64,000 nt of DNA, taken from positions 25,761 to 89,760 of the forward strand of contig DGMY01000091.1 in the NCBI GenBank assembly GCA_002388665.1, written 5' to 3'. The translations under genes and the position numbers were made by a program. Below are positions 8,774-18,389 of this stretch, in pieces (positions within the stretch are counted from its first letter, which is position 1; each line of letters begins with the position of its first letter). This DNA is from Opitutia bacterium UBA4506. Lineage in GTDB: Bacteria > Verrucomicrobiota > Verrucomicrobiia > Opitutales > Puniceicoccaceae. The notes under the pieces are model-generated. The model was not told the DNA's origin, did no database searches, and saw only the letters and a list, made by a program, of their open reading frames with translations.

Positions 8774-8792
8774 GCGGGCAGTAGGTGCCCGC
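8774..8792 (-). terminator. Small GC hairpin after the H1-like fusion gene
   Basis: A 7-bp perfect stem (GCGGGCA at 8774-8780, TGCCCGC at 8786-8792) with a 5-base loop lies 25 bases past the stop of the gene on the minus strand. No U-tract follows it, so it may be a Rho-dependent end or an RNA-protecting hairpin rather than an intrinsic terminator. Confidence 0.3.
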
Positions 8793-8816
8793 CTGGGATG
8801 GGATCGCTCCGGCTTC

Positions 8817-9305
8817 TTAGTAGAAGCTCGGAGTCGAAATGGATGTCCCGCCGGCAGCGACCGTTTGGTCTTCGCCGTTGGCCCAGATCTCATCGTTGAC
8901 GAGGAACTTGAAGACGATGCCGCTGTCGGCTTCTTCGGATTCCCAGATCCATTCGTCGGTTGAAAGGTTGGACATTGGAGTACCTTCGCTCCAGCTCAAT
9001 CCTCCACCTTCGCCGCGGATGTACAGAATGTTTCCAAAACGTACATCAACCCGTGCGATGACCCGCGTGATTGTGGGCGAGCTAGGAGTTGGAGAGATCG
9101 CTTTGGCGGCGGTCTTTTTCACAGCTTTCTTCGCTGCGACCTTTTTGACGGCTTTCTTGGCGGCTACCTTTTTAACTGGAGACTTCTTCACTGCGGTTTT
9201 CTTGACTGCCTTTTTGACGGCCTTTTTCGCGGTGACCTTTTTCGTCACAGTTTTTTTGATGGCCTTCTTTGCGGGCGCTTTACGAGTTGTTTTCTTCGCT
9301 GGCAT
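8817..9305 (-). CDS. Histone H1-like Lys/Ala tail fused to a CBM20/48-like domain
   Basis: 162 residues from the ATG at 9305 (the frame is open to 9527 but the added part is unlike the protein). Residues 1-70 are almost only Lys, Ala, Val and Thr in AKKAVKK-type repeats, as in bacterial histone H1-like proteins and eukaryotic H1 tails, which bind DNA without sequence preference. After an SPTPSSP linker, residues 79-162 form a small beta-sandwich-like domain with YIRGEGGGLSW, a Trp-x-Trp (EWIWES), FKFLVNDEIWA and GEDQTV, the pattern of starch-binding-like folds. DNA compaction, or tethering of the domain to the nucleoid, is inference. It is divergent from coaE-rho and has a direct repeat just upstream of its start. 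Confidence 0.75.
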   Translation of the reverse strand: MPAKKTTRKAPAKKAIKKTVTKKVTAKKAVKKAVKKTAVKKSPVKKVAAKKAVKKVAAKKAVKKTAAKAISPTPSSPTITRVIARVDVRFGNILYIRGEGGGLSWSEGTPMSNLSTDEWIWESEEADSGIVFKFLVNDEIWANGEDQTVAAGGTSISTPSFY

Positions 9306-9321
9306 TGTTTGCTGATTGAAA

Positions 9322-9349
9322 GAGTTAATCGACTTAGTTCGAGTTAATC
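9322..9349 (-). promoter_or_regulatory. Direct repeat GAGTTAATC x2 upstream of the H1-like gene
   Basis: The 9-mer GAGTTAATC occurs at 9322-9330 and again at 9341-9349, 19 bases apart start to start, close to two helical turns. It lies 17 to 44 bases upstream of the ATG at 9305. Tandem 9-mers at this spacing are typical of a dimeric activator or repressor site; the regulator is unknown. Confidence 0.35.
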
Positions 9350-9529
9350 CTAGCAAGAATATCTCCAATTCGAGCACACTGGAAGAAAATTCCAAATGTT
9401 TCTCGGTAAATTTGCCGTTACTTTCGGGGGGTGAACGGTCGACAGTCCGCATCCAGTCCTGAAGGCAGCGGGTGTGAGGATGTGCTTTTCTCACTCGCCT
9501 AGGAGTGGGGTCTCCCATAATAGCCAATA

Positions 9530-10132
9530 ATGGATGGAATTAAGCTCGGCCTCACGGGTACAATTGGCTCTGGAAAATCGACCACGCTGTCTTTGCTTGC
9601 GAGCCAAGGCTGGCGTGGGGTTGGTACGGATCATTTGGCGCGGGAAGAGTTGGAGAAGCCGGAGGCGCTCGCGGTCCTTCGGGAGAGGTGGGGCGGTTCA
9701 GTCTTTACGGAAAGGGGAATCTTGGATCGCCGGGCGGTGGCCAGGATTGTTTTCGCGGATACAGCGGAGCTCGATTGGCTGGAGGGCTTGCTACACCCGA
9801 TGGTCCGAACTCGGTGGATGGCGATGATTGAGGAGGATCGGGAAAGCGATTTTGTCGTCGAGATTCCTCTCTTGTTTGAGAAAAATCTTGCTTCTCACTT
9901 TGATTTTGTCGTTTCGTTGAACTGTCCGGAAGACCTCCAACGCGAACGATTGATCGCAAGAGGACTTTCTGCCGAAGATATTGAGGCGCGAAAACTCCGG
10001 CAACTACCCGCTTTAGAGAAAGATTCTCGTGCGGACTTTGTCCTCTCCAACTGTGGAACCATCCCCTTTCTTGAAAAACAAGTTATTCGCCTATCCGAAC
10101 GAATCCGGAATAGGGCGAAACTAGCATCATGA
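9530..10132 (+). CDS. coaE: Dephospho-CoA kinase
   Basis: 200 residues. CoaE phosphorylates the ribose 3'-OH of dephospho-CoA, the last step of coenzyme A synthesis. The P-loop GTIGSGKS spans residues 10-17, the substrate region GTDHLARE follows near 32-39, and the lid contains the expected basic stretch (RERLIARGLS). Length is typical. The last four bases overlap the rho start (ATGA), so coaE and rho are probably one transcript with coupled translation. coaE next to rho is also known in other Verrucomicrobia and Bacteroidota-type genomes as far as I recall; this is not checked. Confidence 0.95.
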   Translation: MDGIKLGLTGTIGSGKSTTLSLLASQGWRGVGTDHLAREELEKPEALAVLRERWGGSVFTERGILDRRAVARIVFADTAELDWLEGLLHPMVRTRWMAMIEEDRESDFVVEIPLLFEKNLASHFDFVVSLNCPEDLQRERLIARGLSAEDIEARKLRQLPALEKDSRADFVLSNCGTIPFLEKQVIRLSERIRNRAKLAS

Positions 10133-12213
10133 GTGAAGAAAAATCTGAACACGAGTCCAAGTCAGCCGAAGAGCCAGCCGCTCCGGCCACGAAGAAACGG
10201 GCTCGTAAAACGACCCGCAAGCGTGTGACTACCCCGAAGGAAGTAGCTAGCGAGGACGGTGCAAAGCCCGCCGCGAAAAAGGCGGCGAAAAAGACAGCCC
10301 GCAAGACGGTTCGGAAGAAAGTGGCTGCTGCGCAGAAAGGTGAACCGGCCGAGTCGAAGGGCGAACAGTCGGTGCCCCAGGAATTTGATTTCGGCGAGAA
10401 GAGCGCTGCGAAGCCCGCAGCAAAACCCTCTGAGCCGTCGAGCCCGGCAAAACCGGTCGCAGAGGCGAAACCGGATGCGGTCAAGAAAGACGATTCTGCG
10501 GGGTCTGCTTCTTCGCGCCAATCCGAGTCGCGTGGAAATACGGAGTCGCGTGGCGGTTCGGGGCGTGAGGGGTCGTCCAATGGCGGTCGTTCCGGCGGCG
10601 ATTCAGATCGCAGGAACCAGCGGGGCGGAGACTCGCGGAGATCTGGCAATCATCACCACGAAGGTGGGGGGCGTTCGAACCAGAATCACAATAACGGAGG
10701 GAACCCGAACCAGAACCGCAATTCGCAGAACCAGAACCAAAACCGGAAAAAGAAGAAGCGGAAGGGCGGTCGATTTGAAAAAGGTCACGGTGGCGGCGGA
10801 CCCCGCCGGAATACACCGTTCAGTGCCGGAGGCGTACCCGTGGAGATCGATCCCCATCTCGAGATCGGGCAATTGATTGACGACGAACTGCTGCAAGAAG
10901 TAGCGGCATTGAATGAATCGTTCGATAAGCTCTACGATATCAGTACCCCGGCGGTGCGGTTTAATGATTTGTACGACCTGCCATTGCAGGAATTGCGTGA
11001 GCGTTCCCGTCGGTTGGAGTTGAACACCGAGAATGCTCCGTCGCGGCCGGTCATCTTGAATCAGCTGTTGAAGCATTTTGAAGAGAAATCGAATCCGATC
11101 TTGGTCGAAGGGTGTCTTGAGATCCTGGACGACGGATTCGGCATGGTGGTCTTTGCCCAAGACAGCTACCGCTTGAAACCACTGTGTCCCTTTGTGAGCT
11201 CAGGGTTGATCGAGCATCATGGTCTCCAGCGCGGTCATATGGTCGAAGTGTTGGTCCAGGCTCCACGCGAAGGGGAGACCTGCCCGATTGCGCTGAAGGT
11301 GAAGTCGGTCATGGGGGAAGACGTGGCCGAGTTGGAGAAGATCACTCCATTTACTGAGCTGACTCCCTATTATCCTTTGGATCGGATCTTGCTCGAGAAT
11401 TCGGACGAGAATCCGGAGAACAATCTTTCCATGCGGGTGGTCGATCTGATCTCGCCGATTGGATTTGGTCAGCGCGGCTTGATTGTGGCGCCACCGCGTA
11501 CGGGTAAAACCGTGTTACTGCAAGGGATCGCCCATTCGATCCAGATGAACTATCCGAAGTCGCACCTGATCGTTCTCCTGATCGACGAGCGGCCTGAGGA
11601 AGTGACCGACTTCCGTCGCCGTGTGAATGGTGAAGTCATTAGCTCGACCTTTGATGAAACGGCGGGCAGTCACGTTCATGCAGCGGAGATGGTGATCGAG
11701 AAATCCCGTCGCTTGGTGGAGACAGGGCGCGATGTCGTGATCCTGCTCGACTCCATTACCCGGTTGGCTCGTGCGTACAACACCCTTATGCCGAGTAGTG
11801 GGAAAATTCTCTCGGGAGGTGTGGAGGCCAACGCGCTGCAGAAGCCGAAGCGATTCTTCGGATCGGCCCGGAATATTGAAGGTGGTGGGAGTCTCACGAT
11901 TATGGGGACCGCGTTGGTGGATACCGGCAGTAAGATGGACGAAGTGATCTTCGAAGAGTTCAAAGGTACGGGCAACATGGAGTTGCACCTCGACCGGGCT
12001 CTCGTTGATAAACGGATCTTCCCAGCGCTTGCCATGGACCGCAGTGGTACCCGGAAGGAAGAGCTTCTCTATCACCCGGACGAAATGCAAAAAGTCTACT
12101 CATTGCGCCGCGCGACGAAGGGAGTCCCTCCGGTCGAAGCGATGGAGATGCTCATTCAACGAGTGAAGAAAACTCGGAGCAATGCGGAGTTTTTGATGAC
12201 CTTGAGCCGCTGA
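10129..12213 (+). CDS. rho: Transcription termination factor Rho with long disordered N-terminus
   Basis: 694 residues against about 420 for E. coli Rho. Residues 1 to about 230 are an insertion-like disordered region. It begins with an H1-like Lys/Ala/Arg stretch (AAKKAAKKTARKTVRKK), then an Ala/Pro/Lys part, then a Gly/Arg/Asn/Gln-rich part (NQNRNSQNQNQN). From about 240 the Rho N-terminal helical domain, the cold-shock-like RNA-binding domain and the RecA-type ATPase follow. Walker A is APPRTGKT at about 454-461 and Walker B LIVLLIDERPEEVTD at about 480-494, with the Q- and R-loop regions intact (SGGVEANALQKPKRFFGSARN). It forms a hexameric RNA-DNA helicase that ends transcription. Long Rho N-termini are known in several phyla and in one gut Bacteroides promote condensates; a similar role here is inference. 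Confidence 0.97.
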   Translation: MSEEKSEHESKSAEEPAAPATKKRARKTTRKRVTTPKEVASEDGAKPAAKKAAKKTARKTVRKKVAAAQKGEPAESKGEQSVPQEFDFGEKSAAKPAAKPSEPSSPAKPVAEAKPDAVKKDDSAGSASSRQSESRGNTESRGGSGREGSSNGGRSGGDSDRRNQRGGDSRRSGNHHHEGGGRSNQNHNNGGNPNQNRNSQNQNQNRKKKKRKGGRFEKGHGGGGPRRNTPFSAGGVPVEIDPHLEIGQLIDDELLQEVAALNESFDKLYDISTPAVRFNDLYDLPLQELRERSRRLELNTENAPSRPVILNQLLKHFEEKSNPILVEGCLEILDDGFGMVVFAQDSYRLKPLCPFVSSGLIEHHGLQRGHMVEVLVQAPREGETCPIALKVKSVMGEDVAELEKITPFTELTPYYPLDRILLENSDENPENNLSMRVVDLISPIGFGQRGLIVAPPRTGKTVLLQGIAHSIQMNYPKSHLIVLLIDERPEEVTDFRRRVNGEVISSTFDETAGSHVHAAEMVIEKSRRLVETGRDVVILLDSITRLARAYNTLMPSSGKILSGGVEANALQKPKRFFGSARNIEGGGSLTIMGTALVDTGSKMDEVIFEEFKGTGNMELHLDRALVDKRIFPALAMDRSGTRKEELLYHPDEMQKVYSLRRATKGVPPVEAMEMLIQRVKKTRSNAEFLMTLSR

Positions 12214-12340
12214 TTGCCCGATAGAAGCTACTTTTCACAGGATTCTCGCAAGCTGAAGGTTGACGAGTAAGGGCTTTTGCGGTGCAGTAGATGAGCTTTT
12301 TGACCGTTCGCATCCCTTTGAAAACCTCTAATACTATATC

Positions 12341-14095
<1,755 letters not shown>

Positions 14096-14099
14096 TCCC

Positions 14100-15173
14100 A
14101 TGGGCTACGAACTGAACGATTTATTGGAGCTGACGGTGTCGGAGGGTGCCTCCGATCTCCACATCCATGTCGGCAGACCGCCCTGTTTGCGGGCGGGCGG
14201 TGGAATGGTTCCCGTGGAAGGCCCCGATTTGACCCCGGAAGATACCGAGCAACTCGTTCTGGCGGTATCGTCGGACGAAGTGCAGCAGAAATTGAAAAGC
14301 ATCGGCCAGGCGGATTTTGGATTCGCGTATCGGGATCATTGCCGGTTTCGGGTGAATGCGTTTCGTTCCCGTGGACACGTTGGCATGGTTCTCCGCCAAA
14401 TCCCTTCCGAGCTCTACAGTCTCTCTGATATTGGCATTCCCCGCCAGGTGGTCGAATTGCTAAACCGTCCTCGTGGATTGATCTTGGTGACCGGGCCGAC
14501 CGGCTCAGGGAAATCGACAACTCTGGCTTCGATGGTCGACTGGATCAATCGGAACCGCGATGGACACATCGTAACCATCGAAGATCCGATCGAGTATTAT
14601 CATTCACATCGCAACTGCATCGTCACCCAACGCGAGCTGGGTCACGACGTCGAAAATTTTGGTGACGCCATTCGCGCGGCGCTCCGGCAAGACCCCGACG
14701 TCATCCTCGTTGGGGAAATGCGGGATCTGGATACGATCCAGGCCGCCGTTACTGCAGCCGAAACCGGCCACCTTGTTTTTGCGACCCTGCACACGACAGG
14801 GGCTGCGAGAACCGTGGACCGAATTGTCGATGCATTTCCCGCCTCGACCAAAGAGCAAATTCGCACCCAGTTGGCCTCCTCCATCGTGGCTGTCGTTTCA
14901 CAAGTACTCTGCCGCAAGAAAGGTGGGGGGCGCGTGGCCGGCCTCGAGGTCATGGTGACGACAACTTCCATCGCCCAGCAGATCCGCGAGAACAAGACGT
15001 TCCGTATCGATTCCGATATTCAAACCGGCGGTCGCATGGGAATGATTCAACTCGACGTCCACCTGCGCTCGTTGGTGAACGAAGGCCTTATCGAACCATC
15101 TGAAGCCCTCATGAAGGCCCAAAAGCCTGATCTGATGAGGGAGAAATTAGCCGAATCCGGTTTCAACGTCTGA
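14100..15173 (+). CDS. pilT: Type IV pilus retraction ATPase PilT
   Basis: 357 residues. It shows the short PilT layout: PAS-like N-domain, then the ATPase with Walker A GPTGSGKST near 131-139, Asp box TIEDPIEY, Walker B RQDPDVILVGEMRD, and the His box HTTGAARTVDRIVDAFP. There is no zinc Cys tetrad, which separates PilT from PilB. Near the C-terminus IAQQIRENK stands where the AIRNLIRE retraction motif is found in other PilT proteins. It powers pilus disassembly. It sits between the two PilB-like genes with gaps of 4 and 5 bases, so is co-transcribed. Confidence 0.93.
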   Translation: MGYELNDLLELTVSEGASDLHIHVGRPPCLRAGGGMVPVEGPDLTPEDTEQLVLAVSSDEVQQKLKSIGQADFGFAYRDHCRFRVNAFRSRGHVGMVLRQIPSELYSLSDIGIPRQVVELLNRPRGLILVTGPTGSGKSTTLASMVDWINRNRDGHIVTIEDPIEYYHSHRNCIVTQRELGHDVENFGDAIRAALRQDPDVILVGEMRDLDTIQAAVTAAETGHLVFATLHTTGAARTVDRIVDAFPASTKEQIRTQLASSIVAVVSQVLCRKKGGGRVAGLEVMVTTTSIAQQIRENKTFRIDSDIQTGGRMGMIQLDVHLRSLVNEGLIEPSEALMKAQKPDLMREKLAESGFNV

Positions 15174-15178
15174 CCCCC

Positions 15179-16870
15179 ATGTTTGAAGATCACAACGATA
15201 CCATTTTTGACCTCCTCAAGGAACGCCAGCTCGTTCCCCACGATCAATTGATCGCCGCGTTTGACGAGACCCATGGGACAGGGAAAGCCTTGGCGGAGGT
15301 ATTGATCGACTCGGGGTATATTACCGAGAAGCAGGTCCTTGAGAATCTGGCCGATTACCTCGGGCACCAATACCTGGAAGAGGTGCCGAGAATGGTGGAC
15401 GAGAATGTGGCCAAGCAGGTTCGTCCGAATCTAGCCCGGATGTACGGGGTGGTTCCTGTTCGATTTGATGACACCTCCATCGACCTTCTGGCGATGGACC
15501 CGCTCAACTTTAGTATCGTCGACGACCTGACGTTTAGCCTGAACAAGGATATTCACCTCGTCGTTGCCGATCCTCCCCAGATCGAGACCCTTCTTTATGA
15601 GACCTATGGTCAGGGCGATTCTTCGATTGACGATCTCCTGGGAGAGTTGGACGAAGGGGAGATTGACGAGGTCGACGACAATATTTCGGATGACGACCTC
15701 AGTCAGTTGGCGAACCAGACCCCGATCATTCGATTTGTAAACCTGGTTCTCCAGCAGGCGATTAAAGACAAGGCCTCGGACATTCACTTTGAGCCCTATG
15801 ATGAGCAGTTCCGGATTCGCTACCGGATTGATGGTGCTCTTTACGAAATGTCGCCCCCTCCAAAGAAGTTGGCGATCCCAGTGATTTCACGGATCAAGGT
15901 CATCGCGAACCTGAACATTGCCGAGAAGCGTATCCCTCAGGACGGTCGTATTAAGATGACTATTGCCGGCCGCCCGGTGGATTTGCGGGTATCGACCTTG
16001 CCGACCCAGTTTGGCGAGAGTGTGGTGCTACGGGTTTTGGATAAGTCGGTGGTCAACCTCGACCTCGAGTCCCTGACCATGCCCGATGATGTTCTCGATA
16101 ACATCCGCAAGACCGTCCGCTTGCCGAATGGAATTTTCATCGTAACCGGCCCTACGGGTAGTGGAAAGACGACGACACTGTACAGTGCGCTCCGCGAGAT
16201 GAATAAGATCGAGACGAAGATTTTGACCGCGGAGGATCCGATCGAGTATGAAATCGAAGGGATTATGCAGGTCGCGGTGAATCACCAGGTCGGCCTCGAT
16301 TTTGCCAGTGCTCTGCGTTCGTTTCTTCGACAAGACCCCGACAAGATCATGGTGGGGGAGATTCGTGACATTGAAACGGCGCAGATTGCGGTGCAAGCCT
16401 CGCTCACCGGTCACGTGGTTCTCAGTACCCTGCACACGAATGATGCTTCCGGTGCGGTGACCCGACTGGTCGATATGGGACTCGAACCATTTCTCATCTC
16501 TTCTTCTCTCGAGGCGGTCCTGGCCCAGCGCCTTGTACGCCGGATCTGTCGTCAATGTCGTCAGGAGTACGAACCTGACTCCGAGATGATCGATCTTCTT
16601 GGTGCCGATCCCTTGGAAGTGGCCGATCGGGATTTCTTTTTCGGAGCAGGTTGTCCTAGTTGTAGCAATACCGGATATTCCGGTCGAATCGGTCTCTTTG
16701 AGATGATCATGGTTACTGACCCGCTTCGCGAATTGATCAACAAACGCTCACCCACCTTGGTCATCCGTCAGAAGGCCTTGGAGCAAGGGATGCGAAGCCT
16801 TCGTGAAGACGGTCTCAGAGCAATCTTCGATGGGAACACTACCATCGAGGAGGTCCTAAAATACACTTGA
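15179..16870 (+). CDS. PilB/GspE family assembly ATPase (copy 2)
   Basis: 563 residues. Same architecture as the copy at 12341: MshEN-like N-domain (EVLIDSGYITEKQVLENL, PNLARMYGVVPV), acidic linker (GELDEGEIDEVDDNISDDD), and the ATPase with Walker A GPTGSGKTTTLYSAL near 323-337, Asp box TAEDPIEYE, Walker B RQDPDKIMVGEIRD and Cys pairs CRQC (457/460) and CPSC (492/495). The motifs around Walker B are canonical here, unlike copy 1. Two assembly ATPases flanking a PilT suggest either two machines (for example pilus and type II secretion) sharing PilC, or heteromeric motors. Which copy serves pilus assembly cannot be decided by sequence alone. Confidence 0.9.
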   Translation: MFEDHNDTIFDLLKERQLVPHDQLIAAFDETHGTGKALAEVLIDSGYITEKQVLENLADYLGHQYLEEVPRMVDENVAKQVRPNLARMYGVVPVRFDDTSIDLLAMDPLNFSIVDDLTFSLNKDIHLVVADPPQIETLLYETYGQGDSSIDDLLGELDEGEIDEVDDNISDDDLSQLANQTPIIRFVNLVLQQAIKDKASDIHFEPYDEQFRIRYRIDGALYEMSPPPKKLAIPVISRIKVIANLNIAEKRIPQDGRIKMTIAGRPVDLRVSTLPTQFGESVVLRVLDKSVVNLDLESLTMPDDVLDNIRKTVRLPNGIFIVTGPTGSGKTTTLYSALREMNKIETKILTAEDPIEYEIEGIMQVAVNHQVGLDFASALRSFLRQDPDKIMVGEIRDIETAQIAVQASLTGHVVLSTLHTNDASGAVTRLVDMGLEPFLISSSLEAVLAQRLVRRICRQCRQEYEPDSEMIDLLGADPLEVADRDFFFGAGCPSCSNTGYSGRIGLFEMIMVTDPLRELINKRSPTLVIRQKALEQGMRSLREDGLRAIFDGNTTIEEVLKYT

Positions 16871-16874
16871 TCGG

Positions 16875-16897
16875 GCTATCTACGGTGGATAGCGTTT
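16875..16897 (+). terminator. Weak hairpin between the second pilB and pilC
   Basis: GCTATC (16875-16880) and GATAGC (16888-16893) form a 6-bp stem with a 7-base loop, followed by GTTTAAAAAT. It starts four bases after the stop codon of the ATPase. It could be a partial terminator or an mRNA-stabilising stem that changes the ratio of PilC to the ATPases. Evidence is slight. Confidence 0.3.
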
Positions 16898-16931
16898 AAA
16901 AATCTTTTTCCTCCAACCCTCTATTTGAATT

Positions 16932-18176
16932 ATGCCCCAGTTTTCTTACAAAGCGATCGATGGTAACGGCAAGGAACGCCGTGGTAATGTCAGCGCCGGA
17001 TCAGCCGAAGAGGCGAATGGCCAGTTGACCAACATGGGGCTGATGCCGACTGAAATTACGGAAGCGAAAGGCAAGGGCCGTAAAGCTGCGAAACCAAAAG
17101 CCAACGACAAGAAAAAGAGTTCGCTTTTCGGCCGGATTAAAGCCGAGGAATTGACCCTCTTTACCCGCCAGCTTGCCACTCTTCTCCGGTCCGGGGTACC
17201 GCTCCTCCGTGGTTTGGATGTGATGGAGCGCCAAGAGAAAAATGCGAAATTGGCCGAAATTATTGGCAGCCTCGCCGAGAATGTTCGCGCTGGTAATTCG
17301 TTTTCAGACGGCCTGACCCAATACCCCAAGCAATTTGACAAGCTGTATGTGAATATGGTGCGCGCCGGTGAGGCCGGTGGTGTTCTCGAGACGGTTCTCG
17401 ATCGTTTGGCTGGCTTTATGGAGAAATCCCTACGCCTGCGCAAGCGAGTGAAGTCCGCCATGGTTTACCCATCGGTCGTCGTCTTTGTTGCGATCGTGAT
17501 CGTCGTACTGTTGATGGTCGTGGTGGTTCCCAAGTTTGAGCAGATCTTCGATGAGATGCTTCGAGGTGCGGCCCTGCCGAAGGTGACTGAGATCGTCATT
17601 GGGACGAGTCGATTTGTGCAGAATAACGTTCTGATCGTGATCGGGGTGGCCATTGCCGCATTCATTGCAATTAAGTTAATGCTCAAGACGCCTGCGGGGA
17701 GCCGTGTCGTCGATGGGGTCGTTTTTAAGATTCCAAAAATTGGCGACCTTCTCACAAAGGCAAATATTGCCCGATTCACCCGGACTTTTGGTACGCTGCT
17801 CTCCAGTGGGGTGCCGATCCTCGATGCGCTGGTAATCACCCGCGAGATTGTTTCCAACAGTTATTTTGCCGATGCGATTGGCCGAATCCACGACCAAGTG
17901 CGCGACGGGGAATCCGTAGCGGGGCCGATGGCCAACGAAAAAGTTTTCCCCACCATGGTGACCAGTATGGTCGAGGTCGGGGAGGAGACCGGTGAACTCG
18001 ATGAGATGCTCACACGGGTCGCAGACAACTACGACGAGGACGTGGACAATGCGGTGAATGGGATTACCTCTATCATCGAGCCGGTCATGATTGTCTTCCT
18101 GGCTGTGATCGTTGGCTTTATCGTCATCGCCCTCTTCATGCCAATCATCAAGATCATCGAAACTTTGAGTGGCTAG
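16932..18176 (+). CDS. pilC: Type IV pilus / type II secretion inner-membrane platform protein PilC/GspF
   Basis: 414 residues. Two GspF cytoplasmic helical-bundle domains (about 75-195 and 275-400) with FTRQLATLLRSGVPLLRGL and FTRTFGTLLSSGVPILDAL as the paired signatures. Three membrane segments are visible: one near 180-200 (VVVFVAIVIVVLLMVVVV), one near 240-255 and a C-terminal one (MIVFLAVIVGFIVIALF). The N-terminal 60 residues hold a Lys-rich linker (KGRKAAKPKANDKKK). It transmits ATPase movement to the pilin stack. It is the last gene of the motor module, closed by a terminator at 18252-18280. Confidence 0.93.
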   Translation: MPQFSYKAIDGNGKERRGNVSAGSAEEANGQLTNMGLMPTEITEAKGKGRKAAKPKANDKKKSSLFGRIKAEELTLFTRQLATLLRSGVPLLRGLDVMERQEKNAKLAEIIGSLAENVRAGNSFSDGLTQYPKQFDKLYVNMVRAGEAGGVLETVLDRLAGFMEKSLRLRKRVKSAMVYPSVVVFVAIVIVVLLMVVVVPKFEQIFDEMLRGAALPKVTEIVIGTSRFVQNNVLIVIGVAIAAFIAIKLMLKTPAGSRVVDGVVFKIPKIGDLLTKANIARFTRTFGTLLSSGVPILDALVITREIVSNSYFADAIGRIHDQVRDGESVAGPMANEKVFPTMVTSMVEVGEETGELDEMLTRVADNYDEDVDNAVNGITSIIEPVMIVFLAVIVGFIVIALFMPIIKIIETLSG

Positions 18177-18251
18177 AGCGCAGGGGTAGCCACTGGTTGG
18201 TTTCCCCGGGTTCCTCTCTTTTCAAAGGGATATTTGGCAATGCTTTTGCCG

Positions 18252-18280
18252 ACAACGGGCGTTCAGCCCGTTGTTGTTTT
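18252..18280 (+). terminator. Intrinsic terminator after pilC
   Basis: A perfect 9-bp stem (ACAACGGGC 18252-18260, GCCCGTTGT 18266-18274) with the loop GTTCA, followed by TGTTTT. It lies 75 bases after the pilC stop and ends the pilus motor module before the RND pump genes. Confidence 0.75.
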
Positions 18281-18389
18281 AGAAGAGATCAGGTAGGCGA
18301 AGGTCCTGGTCCCATGAGCATTCTTCTCCGATTTGTCGGGAATTGCGATTGCGGCGTGAGCGATCTGCTATCAGATTCCTCAGATTCTC

